Of a DNA stretch of 64,000 bases, positions 45,031-54,548 are shown one piece after another. The notes below the pieces were generated by a model. The model was not told the DNA's origin, did no database searches, and was given only the letters and a program-made list of their open reading frames with translations. Within the stretch, counting starts at the first letter, position 1; each line of letters begins with the position of its first letter. The DNA comes from Clostridium tunisiense TJ (lineage in GTDB: Bacteria; Bacillota; Clostridia; Clostridiales; Clostridiaceae): NCBI RefSeq assembly GCF_000300195.1, contig NZ_AMQH01000009.1, positions 277,306 to 341,305 on the forward strand, read 5' to 3'. The position numbers and the translations under genes were made by a program.

Positions 45031-45342
45031 TTAGTTTATCTTTTTACCTTCTTCTTTATTTCTTAGCTCCATAACCCAATAAGTTAATTCTTCTACTTGC
45101 TTCTTTAGTTTTTTAACTTCTTTTGAATCTTCTCCATTACTTTTCTCATCTTCATTTGATTGTTCACTGCTATTCTGATTTTCAATTTCCCCATTAATAA
45201 AGGTTATTACATCCCCAATTATATATATCATATTAGCTACAGTAACTTGATCATTAGTTTCTAGATTTTTCGCCATTGTTACCCCTATTAATACAGCTAG
45301 AGCTATAAGTTGATTAGTGGAAAAACACTTCAAGTTTATCAT
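45031..45342 (-). CDS. Hypothetical protein with N-terminal membrane helix and coiled coil
   Basis: 103 residues. A hydrophobic N-terminal segment (NQLIALAVLIGVTMA) is followed by a second mildly hydrophobic stretch (TVANMIYIIGDVITFI), then a very acidic, Asn/Glu-rich region, then a short coiled-coil helix (SKEVKKLKKQVEELTYWVMEL). GAGGAC precedes the ATG. I do not recognise the family. It looks like a membrane-associated helper in the cytoplasmic face. Confidence 0.65.
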   Translation of the reverse strand: MINLKCFSTNQLIALAVLIGVTMAKNLETNDQVTVANMIYIIGDVITFINGEIENQNSSEQSNEDEKSNGEDSKEVKKLKKQVEELTYWVMELRNKEEGKKIN

Positions 45343-45441
45343 AGCGTCCTCTTATTTAAGCACTATTAGTATATCTTATTTAAATCATAGGAATAAAGTT
45401 AATAATATTTAATATTTTTCTATTCATTAAAATAACTGTAT

Positions 45442-45450
45442 TGCTATAAT
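45442..45450 (+). promoter_or_regulatory. Extended -10 promoter of tetR-GNAT operon
   Basis: TGCTATAAT, the same form as in the rubrerythrin promoter, 60 bases before the TetR start. A weak -35 (TTCATT) lies 16 bases upstream. Confidence 0.5.
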
Positions 45451-45469
45451 ATATCCAGCATGTTAAAAT

Positions 45470-45491
45470 AAAAACCGACCAGTCTTTTTTT
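45470..45491 (+). promoter_or_regulatory. Candidate TetR operator
   Basis: AAAAACCGACCAGTCTTTTT has dyad symmetry (A5 / GAC..GTC / T5) between the -10 element and the ribosome binding site of the TetR-family gene. Clostridial TetR-type sites often carry a CGACYGGTC core. Autorepression is inferred. Confidence 0.5.
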
Positions 45492-45509
45492 AAGGAGGTG
45501 TTAAATAAA

Positions 45510-46118
45510 ATGCCAAAAATTACTGAGGAAAGTAAACAAGAAAGAATATCTTTAATTTTGCATCATGCTTTTAAAGTATTTTCCGATAAAGGTTACTCTG
45601 ATACTACTATTGATGATATTGTTAATGCTTCTGGAGTTAGTAAGGGCGGGATATATACTTATTTTAAGAGTAAGGAAGAAATATTTTTAGCAATAGCAGA
45701 AGACCGTCTAATCAATAGAAAAAAATTAATAACAAGTTTTACTTCATCAATGAGTAGCAAAGAAAAGTTAAGTAACTACCTTCAATGGATACTTAACTGG
45801 GTTATTGATGAAAAAAATATACTTCAAATTAAATTTACTTTTGAGTTTTGGTCCGTTACTTCTAGAAATGATGCTATAAAAACTTTTGCCTTGGAGAGGT
45901 ATAACCAAGTTTCAAAGGATTTATGTGCTCTTTTAGAAGAAGGAGTTACTAGAGGTGAGTTTCGAAAAGATTTAGATGTAAATTCTATTTGCTATATAAT
46001 ACTTTCTTCTACTGATTCTATAGGTTTTTATACAGGTATCATGGGCGTTAAAGCAAACAACGCAATAGCTAATAACTTATTAAATATGATTATAAATAAT
46101 ATTTGTGAGGTGGATTAA
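45510..46118 (+). CDS. TetR/AcrR-family transcriptional regulator
   Basis: 202 residues from the ATG at 45510, which follows AAGGAGGTG; an upstream TTG (45498) is too close to that site. The N-terminal helix-turn-helix is typical (AFKVFSDKGYSDTTIDDIVNASGVSKGGIYTYFKSKEEIF). The C-terminal ligand domain is helical and contains WSVTSRNDAIKTFALERY. The acetyltransferase gene starts on the base after its stop codon, so the pair is co-translated. A dyad upstream may be its operator. Confidence 0.93.
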   Translation: MPKITEESKQERISLILHHAFKVFSDKGYSDTTIDDIVNASGVSKGGIYTYFKSKEEIFLAIAEDRLINRKKLITSFTSSMSSKEKLSNYLQWILNWVIDEKNILQIKFTFEFWSVTSRNDAIKTFALERYNQVSKDLCALLEEGVTRGEFRKDLDVNSICYIILSSTDSIGFYTGIMGVKANNAIANNLLNMIINNICEVD

Positions 46119-46970
46119 ATGATAAATTATAAAAAATGTTCTGAAGTTAATATGGATTTAATATTTGATGCGTTTACTATAGGTTTTTCTGATTACATTA
46201 TAAAACTTTCTATGCCAAAGGATATCTTTGTTAACAGATTCTTTGGACCAGAGGGTAATTCTTTAGATTATTCTCATATAGCCTTTGATGGTGATAAAGC
46301 TATAGGTGTTATTCTTGGTGGAATTAAAAATTATGAAGGAATTAAAACTATGCGTTGTGGAACACTAGCTGTCCATCCTAAGTATAGAGGGCAGGGCATT
46401 AGCCAAAAACTTATGGAGCTTCATAAGGAAGTTGCTTCTAAAAATAACTGCAAGCAATTATTTTTAGAAGTAATCGTTGGTAATGATAGAGCTGTTAAAT
46501 TCTACAATAACCTTTCCTATGAAAAGGTTTATGACTTAAAGTACTTTTCACTAGAGGATTTATCCACATTAAGAAATTATAATAATCCACATATGCACAT
46601 TAAAAAAATTAATTTTGTAGACTTTAAAAATGCCGTGGGAGAGACTAAAGATTATCACATAAATTGGCAAAGTGATATAGATTATGTAGAAACACTAGAA
46701 AACTCCCTTTATTATGGTGCTTATGTAGGTGAAACTTTAGTTGGGTACTTATGTGGAAATACTACTGGAAAAATAAATATTTTATGGGTTAATAAAAACG
46801 CTAGAAATAAAGGGTTTGCCTTAGGTCTTTTAAGCACATTCTCTAAGGAAGTTGATGTTTCAAAACTTTCTATAACAGTACCAAATAACCACCTTATGGA
46901 AGGCTTCATAAGACATATAGGCTTTAAAAAAGATTCCATTTCTCAGTATGAAATGTATCTTAATATATAA
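46119..46970 (+). CDS. GNAT acetyltransferase, two GNAT-like halves
   Basis: 283 residues. The first half has the acetyl-CoA site VHPKYRGQGISQKLMELH and the strand LFLEVIVGNDRAVKFYNNLSY. The second half has a weaker motif, NKNARNKGFALGLLSTF, so two GNAT folds are fused. The ATG is the first base after the TetR stop, with GAGGTGG inside the tetR end. Coupling with a TetR regulator suggests that it acts on a compound the regulator senses. The acceptor is unknown. Confidence 0.88.
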   Translation: MINYKKCSEVNMDLIFDAFTIGFSDYIIKLSMPKDIFVNRFFGPEGNSLDYSHIAFDGDKAIGVILGGIKNYEGIKTMRCGTLAVHPKYRGQGISQKLMELHKEVASKNNCKQLFLEVIVGNDRAVKFYNNLSYEKVYDLKYFSLEDLSTLRNYNNPHMHIKKINFVDFKNAVGETKDYHINWQSDIDYVETLENSLYYGAYVGETLVGYLCGNTTGKINILWVNKNARNKGFALGLLSTFSKEVDVSKLSITVPNNHLMEGFIRHIGFKKDSISQYEMYLNI

Positions 46971-46990
46971 CCATATACCTTTTAAATTAT

Positions 46991-47042
46991 GCTTGAGGGA
47001 GATTTAAATAATTTTTCTATTTATAACTTAAATCTCCCTCCA
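46991..47042 (+). terminator. Palindrome after tetR-GNAT operon
   Basis: GAGGGAGATTTAA (46995-47007) pairs with TTAAATCTCCCTC (47028-47040), 13 bp perfect. The T tract is poor, so it may also act as an mRNA 3' end stabiliser. Confidence 0.65.
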
Positions 47043-47190
47043 AAACTTATTAATAAAGGGAATTTAATCACTGTTTAATAATACTTTTATTTTAATTTAT
47101 TATTATTCCTTAAACTTTTCCATTTTTTACTCGTATATTATCATGGGGATATTCTTAAAATTTTTATCAACAATAAAATGGGGTGAAAAA

Positions 47191-48447
47191 ATGTACTTAA
47201 TTAGAAAACTATGGAGTGATATGGATTTTAGAGACTTTATTGAAATTGACCTTAATGCTTATCCAGGACTAAAAATCACTTCTTTAGAAGAAAAGAATAA
47301 GTTTCTTGAAAATATTACAAAGATTCATAAGGAAAATCCTTATGTTAAATTTTATGGGGCTTTCAATGGTGATACCATGGTAGGTGGTATGAGGCTCCAT
47401 GACTTCAAAATGAATCTTTTGTCTCATAAAATTCCTGTTGGAGGATTAGGCTCTGTAGCTGTAAATCTTCTTAATAAAAAGGAAAAGGTAGCAAAAGAAA
47501 TTGTAACTTATTTTATAAATCACTATAAAAACCTAGGAGCTTCCATGGTGGTGCTTTATCCCTTTAGGCCCGACTTCTATAAAAATATGGGCTTTGGCTT
47601 TGGAACTAGTATGAATCAGTTTAAGATTCAGCCTTGCAACCTACCAAAAGGCTCTTCAAAAAATAATGTCTGCTTTATAAAAGAAGATGAAGCGTCTTTG
47701 CTTTTAGATTGCTACACTAGAGTGTTTAAAAAAACTAATGGCTTAATAGAGAAGTATGAAGCTGAGTTTATTGGAAAACTTAAAAATCCTAGATTAAAGG
47801 CAGTAGGCTATAAAAGAAATAATGTAGTTCAAGGTTATGCCTTCTTCGAATTTAAACCTAGTGAAGATGGAAACTTTCTACTGAACGATATGATTGTAAG
47901 TGAATTTTTATTTGAAAATTCTTCTGCTCTTTCAGAAATAATGACCTTCTTTAATAGCCAAAATGATCAAATAAGATATATAATTTTTAATGTTCAAGAT
48001 GAAGATTTTAGGTTTATTTTAGATGATCCTAGAAATGGTAGCAATAATATGTTTACTCCTGTTTATCATGAAAGTAACATTCAAGGAACTGGAATAATGT
48101 ATAGAGTTATTAATACTAAAGGGCTGTTTAAGGAATTAAAAGACCATAACTTTAATGATGTAACTTGCACTATGAAGTTAACTGTAAAAGACACCTTTGT
48201 TAGTGATAATGATGGAAGTATAATAATTAAATTTCAGCATGGCAAGGCTTCCTTAAGTAGTGAAGCGGACTTTGATGTAGAAGTAACCCTGGATATAGCT
48301 GACTTTTCCTCATTAATAACTTGTTCTGTTTCCTTTAAAAGTTTATATAAGTACGGAAGAGCCTTAATTTCTAATAAATCTTACATTAATAAAATAAATA
48401 AACTTTTTTCAACTGATGAAAAGCCAAGTTGCCTATCCCAATTTTAG
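47191..48447 (+). CDS. Eis-like GNAT acetyltransferase
   Basis: 418 residues from the ATG at 47191 (GGGGTG upstream); the frame extends 16 codons further up without a ribosome site. The architecture matches the Eis family: two GNAT regions (GGLGSVAVNLLNKKEKVAKEIV and YPFRPDFYKNMGFGFGTSMNQF), and a C-terminal SCP2-like domain (DGSIIIKFQHGKASLSSEADFDVEVTLDIADF). Such enzymes acetylate amines, including aminoglycosides and protein lysines. The substrate here is not known. Confidence 0.85.
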   Translation: MYLIRKLWSDMDFRDFIEIDLNAYPGLKITSLEEKNKFLENITKIHKENPYVKFYGAFNGDTMVGGMRLHDFKMNLLSHKIPVGGLGSVAVNLLNKKEKVAKEIVTYFINHYKNLGASMVVLYPFRPDFYKNMGFGFGTSMNQFKIQPCNLPKGSSKNNVCFIKEDEASLLLDCYTRVFKKTNGLIEKYEAEFIGKLKNPRLKAVGYKRNNVVQGYAFFEFKPSEDGNFLLNDMIVSEFLFENSSALSEIMTFFNSQNDQIRYIIFNVQDEDFRFILDDPRNGSNNMFTPVYHESNIQGTGIMYRVINTKGLFKELKDHNFNDVTCTMKLTVKDTFVSDNDGSIIIKFQHGKASLSSEADFDVEVTLDIADFSSLITCSVSFKSLYKYGRALISNKSYINKINKLFSTDEKPSCLSQF

Positions 48448-48489
48448 GATAAGTTCTAATTAAGGTATATGTAATTCAATGTAATTCTA

Positions 48490-48526
48490 AAAATCACTGC
48501 ATAGATTTATTGCAGTGATTTTTTAT
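48490..48526 (+). terminator. Terminator of Eis-like gene
   Basis: AATCACTGCA (48492-48501) pairs with TGCAGTGATT (48511-48520) around TAGATTTAT, followed by TTTTATAAAT. Confidence 0.9.
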
Positions 48527-48586
48527 AAATAAATTTAGTTTTTTATGGAATACTATACCTATATTAATTGAAGGGAGTCCTAAATA

Positions 48587-49042
48587 ATGCTAACCAATAA
48601 AGAAAAAACTTTAATTGAAGATAACTTAACTGCTGAATATCTATGCATAAGAAAATATGAACAATATGCTGCTATGGCATCCGATCCACAGATTAAACAA
48701 GTGTTTACAGATCTTGCAAGTAAGGAACAACAACATGCTACTACTCTTGAAAACATGTTAAGCCAAAATGGTTCTAGTTCTAATAGTTTATTTAAAAGCT
48801 ATAATAAACCTCAAGGTGATTTATCAGATATCCAAAATAGTTTAGGAATCACTGACGCTCAGCTTTTGAATGATGCTCTTAGCACTGAAAAGCATGTTTC
48901 AAGTTCCTATAATACCGCTGTTTTAGAGTCTGTAGATGCTAACATAAGAAAACAACTTCAACATATTCAACAAGAAGAACAAGGTCATGCTGAAACTTTA
49001 TTTAAAGAAATGCAATCAAAAGGTTGGTATAATCCTTCCTAA
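48587..49042 (+). CDS. CotF-like spore coat / ferritin-like protein
   Basis: 151 residues, almost entirely helical, with two ferritin-like helix pairs: the first has the segment ASKEQQHATTLENML and the second QQEEQGHAETLFKEM, each with an ExxH-like arrangement. The overall form is that of the Coat_F family found in clostridial and Bacillus spore coats. AAGGGAG lies before the ATG. Whether it binds metal is unclear. It is monocistronic, ended by a long hairpin. Confidence 0.8.
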   Translation: MLTNKEKTLIEDNLTAEYLCIRKYEQYAAMASDPQIKQVFTDLASKEQQHATTLENMLSQNGSSSNSLFKSYNKPQGDLSDIQNSLGITDAQLLNDALSTEKHVSSSYNTAVLESVDANIRKQLQHIQQEEQGHAETLFKEMQSKGWYNPS

Positions 49043-49104
49043 AAACAAATAAAATTGAGCTTAGGTAAAAGCGCTGTGCATAATGCATAAAAGTCCTGAA
49101 TAAT

Positions 49105-49157
49105 ATAAGGCCATGGATAAATAGAGAAATAGTTTCTCTCATATCCATGGCTTTATT
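49105..49157. terminator. Hairpin between convergent cotF-like and WG-repeat genes
   Basis: AAGGCCATGGATA pairs with TATCCATGGCTTT, and the inner GAGAAA pairs with TTTCTC around TAG. It can act on both strands. Confidence 0.75.
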
Positions 49158-49240
49158 AAATATAAAATTAATAAACATTCACTTTGCCAAAATTCCCTTT
49201 TGCTACTCTTAATTAATTGGCACCTATGGCTATCACTTAT

Positions 49241-51799
49241 TTACTCATTTAAATTATTATGAAAGGATCTCCAAAATTCCCCTTCTCTATTGATTATATT
49301 CGTAATCTCCGTAAAAGGTATTTTAAAAGTTGGGAATCCTGCTGCAAAAGCTGCTATTTCATAAGGAGTAAAGTAAACATATAAATTGTTTTCATCTACA
49401 TAGAAGGGTTGATTTTCTCTTATCCCCTTATAGGTATCTGGGAATATATAAAAGTTTTCTCCCATATCCTTTATTTGCTTACCTACTATATCGCTAATTA
49501 CCTGTAGATAGTTACTATCTGTCTTGAATAAATCCTTCAATTCATAGATGTCACCATTACTAAGATTTATATGGACATAAACTTTATTAGGCATTCCATG
49601 AGCAGCTCCAAAATAGTATTCATAGCCATTAAGCTCCAAAACCAAAAGATTTTTCCTAAAGAATTCTACTGAAAAATCCCCTACATAACTAAATTCAAGT
49701 TGGGTGTTTGCATCAACAGGTTTAACCAAAGCTAATTCCTTTAGCTTATCATTTATACCTTGTTGTAATTCTTTATCTTCAATACCTTGAATTTTAGGAT
49801 AATAAACTAAATAATCTTTATTAGGCTTATACTTTTCCTCCATAACCTGATACTTTTCATTTAATGGAATAACCTTATCTTCACTCCAGATTACCTTACC
49901 GACTTTGTCTAAATAAAAGGTTCTATAATCTATATTTGCCTTAATTATATCATCTTCCAAAAATAAAGTTCCCTCACCCTCTACCCTTGGCAAGCTATCT
50001 GCAATTTTTCCATCTAAACCTATGAAAAAAGTGCTTTTCCCATCTGTAGCAGATGCCACTCCTTCCTTAAACTCTAATATATTATAAAATATAAAATCTG
50101 TAAGTATTTTTCCATCTATATCTGCTAAAGCGAATTTAGAGCCCATATAAGGCTTTTCTTCATCAATAGCCTTTCCCAGGGACAATCTATTTTCTCCTAG
50201 GAAGCTTATATTGTTATATTCAGGATTAATTATAAAATTCCCTTGTTTATCTATAACTCCGTACTTATTTAAATAATCCTCTGACATATTAACTAAAGCT
50301 CTTTCTTCCTTAAAGGAGCCCGCCCATGGAAACTGTGGCTCTATAATTACCTTTCCTTCTTCATTTATATATCCATACTTGTCATTGATATTCTTACTAA
50401 AAGGTAGTAGATTATCACTGGAATTCCCTACGAAATAATAGTCATAGGTATTTAATATATTTCCATTGATATCAATAAGCTCATATTGATTCTCCTTAAC
50501 TTTAGCTATAGCCTTGCCATTATCAAAATCTCCTGCTGAATCATATTTAGCTGGTATTACTTCTCTGCCTTCTAGATTTAAATATCCATATACATATTTG
50601 CCTTCTTTATTTGTTTCACTAAATAATGCTCTTCCATCTTTGTAGCTTCCTATAAAGCTATAGGCTTTAGGGCTTAAAATTTCTCCTTGTTCATTTATAA
50701 CTTTAAAACCCTCTTTATCAATAACCGCTCCTCGCCCCTCTGAAAAACCAATTACATTTTCATATTTTGGTTCAATAACATATCTTCCTTCTTTATCTAT
50801 TGCCCCTTGAAGATTATTAACTCCAACTATAGCTAAGCTATTGTCTTGAAAATCCATAGCATAATCAAACTTAGGTTTAATTACAAACTCCCCAGTTGAA
50901 TCTATATACCCCCAAAGTGTGCCCCCAATTTCCTTAGTTGCTGCAGGATATAAATTAATCTTAATATCTTTTTCATCCTCTACTTTCTGAGCGTCACTGT
51001 CAATTTCTCTTTGATTATAACCTTCACCTTTATCTTCATTACCTAACATATTCTCAATTTCACTTTTAATACCCATTAACTTACTCTCATAAGGATGTGG
51101 TATTTTTCCACTTAAAGCTTCCTTAATGGAGTATAGTGCCTCCTGGTACATACCTGCTTTAAATTGCGCATTACCCAGGAAATACCATAAAACTTCCAAC
51201 TCAGGACTTTCCCTTAATTTCATCTTATAGTACCATACCACTTTTGAGAAATAATAAGAATAAACATCTACCGCCGGCCTTAAGTACCCCCTTTTCCATC
51301 TGTATACCTGAACCTCATATGCCTCTTCTGTAACATGAGACCAGAGAGCCATCTCTACAGTTCCATTTACACCTTTAATACTAGGCATAGGCTCTACTTC
51401 AATTTTAGAGAAATATATTTCATCTTTAATTAATTCCCTAACCCTCTTATTACTCCACCTTAAAATGCTTAGTCGAGACCATATAGCTCCAACCTGCCAT
51501 CCCACAATTAGCTCTGGTGTTTTACTACTGGTTACTGGTGCAGCCTTTAAATATGTTACATTATATCCTTTACCTTTAATATTACTTTCCATATACCAAC
51601 TATTGTAGTAATGCTTTAATATAACTAAATAAGCTTCATTATTTAGCTTATATGCTGCTACTATTTCTTTTCTTCCATCCCCATCTATGTCTGCCATTAT
51701 AATTGCTGGTTTTCTATATGGACCTTCCATGATTATGATATCTGCTTTATTAGGCAAGAACTTCTTTACAAGGTTAAATAAATTCACTTCATTCCACAT
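49241..51799 (-). CDS. WG-repeat protein with N-terminal FG-GAP-like and C-terminal RsiV-like domains
   Basis: About 852 residues. The N-terminus has a calcium-type loop ADIDGDGRKEIVAAY of the FG-GAP/VCBS class. A TPR-like pair of helices follows (LWYFLGNAQFKAGMYQEALYSIKEAL). From about residue 280 there are at least seven WG repeats of the form GYID..G..VI.PKFD.A..F. The C-terminal 200 residues resemble the DUF3298/DUF4163 (RsiV) fold. I see no signal peptide or membrane anchor, which is odd for these domains. The start at 51799 (AAGGA seven bases upstream) is preferred to the ATG at 51817. Confidence 0.8.
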   Translation of the reverse strand: MWNEVNLFNLVKKFLPNKADIIIMEGPYRKPAIIMADIDGDGRKEIVAAYKLNNEAYLVILKHYYNSWYMESNIKGKGYNVTYLKAAPVTSSKTPELIVGWQVGAIWSRLSILRWSNKRVRELIKDEIYFSKIEVEPMPSIKGVNGTVEMALWSHVTEEAYEVQVYRWKRGYLRPAVDVYSYYFSKVVWYYKMKLRESPELEVLWYFLGNAQFKAGMYQEALYSIKEALSGKIPHPYESKLMGIKSEIENMLGNEDKGEGYNQREIDSDAQKVEDEKDIKINLYPAATKEIGGTLWGYIDSTGEFVIKPKFDYAMDFQDNSLAIVGVNNLQGAIDKEGRYVIEPKYENVIGFSEGRGAVIDKEGFKVINEQGEILSPKAYSFIGSYKDGRALFSETNKEGKYVYGYLNLEGREVIPAKYDSAGDFDNGKAIAKVKENQYELIDINGNILNTYDYYFVGNSSDNLLPFSKNINDKYGYINEEGKVIIEPQFPWAGSFKEERALVNMSEDYLNKYGVIDKQGNFIINPEYNNISFLGENRLSLGKAIDEEKPYMGSKFALADIDGKILTDFIFYNILEFKEGVASATDGKSTFFIGLDGKIADSLPRVEGEGTLFLEDDIIKANIDYRTFYLDKVGKVIWSEDKVIPLNEKYQVMEEKYKPNKDYLVYYPKIQGIEDKELQQGINDKLKELALVKPVDANTQLEFSYVGDFSVEFFRKNLLVLELNGYEYYFGAAHGMPNKVYVHINLSNGDIYELKDLFKTDSNYLQVISDIVGKQIKDMGENFYIFPDTYKGIRENQPFYVDENNLYVYFTPYEIAAFAAGFPTFKIPFTEITNIINREGEFWRSFHNNLNE

Positions 51800-52017
51800 A
51801 ACATAATCCTTTCCCATTTTACTCTTAAGAATATCTTATGTTCGAACCCTTATTTTGTGATTACTTTACCGATCCTTAAGTATTTTAACTTCACCCCTTG
51901 CTATCTCACTTTCCCATAGTTGCTGAAAAGAATATAGATTTATTTAAGCTATAAAACTTCTAGTTATATAAGCTAATTATTCAGATAAATATCCTAATAA
52001 TTCAGTTAACAAAAAGT
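51800..52017. other. Intergenic, no supported feature
   Basis: Promoter region of the WG-repeat gene, AT-rich, with no clear operator. Confidence 0.3.
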
Positions 52018-52090
52018 AAAAAAATTAAGTTCTAAGTGAAAGTCAGCTAGACATTGCCTATCTAACCTTCTAAAACTAGAACTTAACTTG
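52018..52090 (-). terminator. Terminator of GGDEF-EAL gene
   Basis: TTAAGTTCTA (52025-52034) pairs with TAGAACTTAA (52077-52086). The loop is long and holds a smaller TCAGCTAGACA/TATCTAA hairpin. Minus-strand TTTTTTTAC follows. Confidence 0.7.
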
Positions 52091-52109
52091 ATTAATTAAA
52101 CTAAACTTT

Positions 52110-54548
52110 TTATTGAACTTGAAGGTATCTTTGTTTTATTTCCTCCATAGTCATAGGCTTGCCGTAGTAATAACCCTGTACCTCATCACAACCTAATCCT
52201 TTAAGTATTTCAGACTCCCCTAAACTTTCTACACCTTCTGCAATAACTCTTAGGTTTAAACTTTTTGCCATCATTATTATAGTTTTTACAATCTGGTAAT
52301 CCTCTCGTTGATCCTTAATACCTCTTATGAAAGGCATAGCAATTTTTAATTTATCTACCGTAAACTTTTTAAGATAACTTAAGGAAGAATAGCCTGTACC
52401 AAAATCATCTATGGAAATTTCCACTCCGATATTCTTCAAGTGTATTAGCTTTTCAATAATGTTCTCCTCATTACCCATAGCACTTTCTTCTGTTATCTCT
52501 ATATCTAGCCACTTAGGTGCAACTCCACTTTCCTCTATGTTTTTATTCACCACGTCAATAAAGTTAGTATTATTAAATTGTTTTGGTGATATGTTTACTG
52601 CAATTTTTAAATCCATATGGTAAGTGGTATTTAACCCTTTTACCTCTTCACAAACTCTTTTTAAAACCCATTCTCCTATTTTGTCTATTATTCCTATTTC
52701 CTCAGCTATTGGAATAAAGTCTCCTGGGGATACCAATCCAAGAGTAGGACTTTTCCACCTAATTAAAGCTTCAAGCCCGATAATTTTATCTCCTTCTAAA
52801 TCCCATTGGGGTTGATAATGGAGAATAAATTCTTCATCGTAATCTGCATCCCTAAGTAAATTTTCCATTTCAAGCTTTTTAGATACCTCTTCCTTAACCT
52901 TGTTATCATAGAACTGAAAGTTATTTTTCCCCAGAGCCTTTGCTCTATACATTGCAATATCTGCACATTTCATTAGTATAGAACGCTCTCTTCCATCAAA
53001 GGGGTATAGGGAAATTCCAATACTAAAAGTAGTTACCAACTTATATTCCTTTATACTAAAGGATTCTTTAAAACAAGCTTGAATTTGTTTTGTCACTTCT
53101 AATACATACTTTTTACTAGGTGCATCAGGTATTACCACTACAAACTCATCTCCACCTAATCTTGCTACCATTGCATCTTTAGGTGCATGGGCTTTTAACC
53201 TCATGGCTACTTTCTTAAGTAATATATCACCTACATCATGTCCATACCAATCATTAACTGCTTTAAATCTATCTAAATCTATAAACATTACTCCTATAAT
53301 TATATTAGAATTTTCTGACTTTAAAATCAGCTTGTCCAAGTTATTTAAAAACCATCTTCTATTTGGTAGCTTCGTCAGAGAATCTTCTTTAGAAATTAAC
53401 TCCAATTCAGTATTTCTTATAGTCAGTTCCTGTGTTCTTTCCTCTACCTTTCTCTCTAAAAAGGTATTAAACTCATTTATCTCATTTATTTTTATTTGTA
53501 ATTTCTCATTTAGAACCTCGGACTCAGAAACCTTTTGGTTTAGGGACTTATTTAATTCCTGTTGTTTCACAAGCAATCTTTGATTTTCTATAGCTATCCC
53601 TATATACTTAGATATTATCTTATGAATACCTATTATAATAAAAATTGCTAAACTATAATTTAAACTTTTGATAGTTACAGCTAAAATCACTGCCATTATT
53701 GTTAATATTATATATGATACTTTTCTTTTATTTTTACTTAATCTCACAGTTTTTTCTCTCTTTTGTTTTTTATTTGTTTCATCTTGATGTATCTCGCATA
53801 TAGCTGAATGTCCTATAACTAAAAATCCAATAACCCAAATAGAGTCTACTACTCCATTTGATACATACTTATTGTAAAATACTTCATAGGAGTAAATGAA
53901 GTCTCCCACAGCTACAATTATACTTCCTAAAAAATATACTACGGTGGGTTTATTTAACAAAAACCTTTCTTCATTACTAAAAAATAATATGCTGACAGTT
54001 GTAATTAAAATAAAATCTAAAGCTACATAAGCAGCAGTAAATATTTCACCTTGGGTAAAGCTCTGTAAATTTGGAACTATGTTTTTAAATAGAATTACCC
54101 AAGCTATATACATATATACTATGGTTACAGCTATGGTGTCAACAGCTAATTGAACTTTATTCCATTTATCTTTCTCCTTATAAGCTACATAGCAAATAGA
54201 AGAACATAATAATAAACTGCAAATAGCATAGGGTAAGTTAGCAGCACTAACAGGTTCAATAGTAGACTTTAACATTATTTCTTCATAGGCCCATACTAAA
54301 TCTCCAATTAAGAAGCTTATAGTACTTAATAATATTAGAATCCAAAATTTCTTATTTTTGTTACCCTGCCTAACTGCTTTGTATACCATACTTGCAGCTA
54401 TTGAAATTCCAATAAAAGAAAGTAAGTTCCCTGTCAATGGGGACAACACACCCCCTGAGGCAAGTAAAAAGCTGTAATAAACAATTATAAAAGTCACAGT
54501 TGTCATATGTGCTAAAGTAGTTTTATTTTTTGCTTCTAACCCTTCCAT
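52110..54548 (-). CDS. Membrane GGDEF-EAL protein (c-di-GMP turnover)
   Basis: About 812 residues. Eight or nine membrane helices form the N-terminal sensor (to about 300), followed by a coiled-coil linker (about 320-380). The GGDEF domain has an intact ARLGGDEFVVV active site; the position of the inhibitory RxxD reads APKD, so product inhibition may be lost. The EAL domain has EALIRW, NISPKQF, EITEESA, DDFGTGYSS and EGVES, but the usual LKID reads LKIA. Either synthesis or breakdown could dominate. The start is the ATG at 54548, with GGGAG upstream; 54560 is also possible. Confidence 0.92.
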   Translation of the reverse strand: MEGLEAKNKTTLAHMTTVTFIIVYYSFLLASGGVLSPLTGNLLSFIGISIAASMVYKAVRQGNKNKKFWILILLSTISFLIGDLVWAYEEIMLKSTIEPVSAANLPYAICSLLLCSSICYVAYKEKDKWNKVQLAVDTIAVTIVYMYIAWVILFKNIVPNLQSFTQGEIFTAAYVALDFILITTVSILFFSNEERFLLNKPTVVYFLGSIIVAVGDFIYSYEVFYNKYVSNGVVDSIWVIGFLVIGHSAICEIHQDETNKKQKREKTVRLSKNKRKVSYIILTIMAVILAVTIKSLNYSLAIFIIIGIHKIISKYIGIAIENQRLLVKQQELNKSLNQKVSESEVLNEKLQIKINEINEFNTFLERKVEERTQELTIRNTELELISKEDSLTKLPNRRWFLNNLDKLILKSENSNIIIGVMFIDLDRFKAVNDWYGHDVGDILLKKVAMRLKAHAPKDAMVARLGGDEFVVVIPDAPSKKYVLEVTKQIQACFKESFSIKEYKLVTTFSIGISLYPFDGRERSILMKCADIAMYRAKALGKNNFQFYDNKVKEEVSKKLEMENLLRDADYDEEFILHYQPQWDLEGDKIIGLEALIRWKSPTLGLVSPGDFIPIAEEIGIIDKIGEWVLKRVCEEVKGLNTTYHMDLKIAVNISPKQFNNTNFIDVVNKNIEESGVAPKWLDIEITEESAMGNEENIIEKLIHLKNIGVEISIDDFGTGYSSLSYLKKFTVDKLKIAMPFIRGIKDQREDYQIVKTIIMMAKSLNLRVIAEGVESLGESEILKGLGCDEVQGYYYGKPMTMEEIKQRYLQVQ

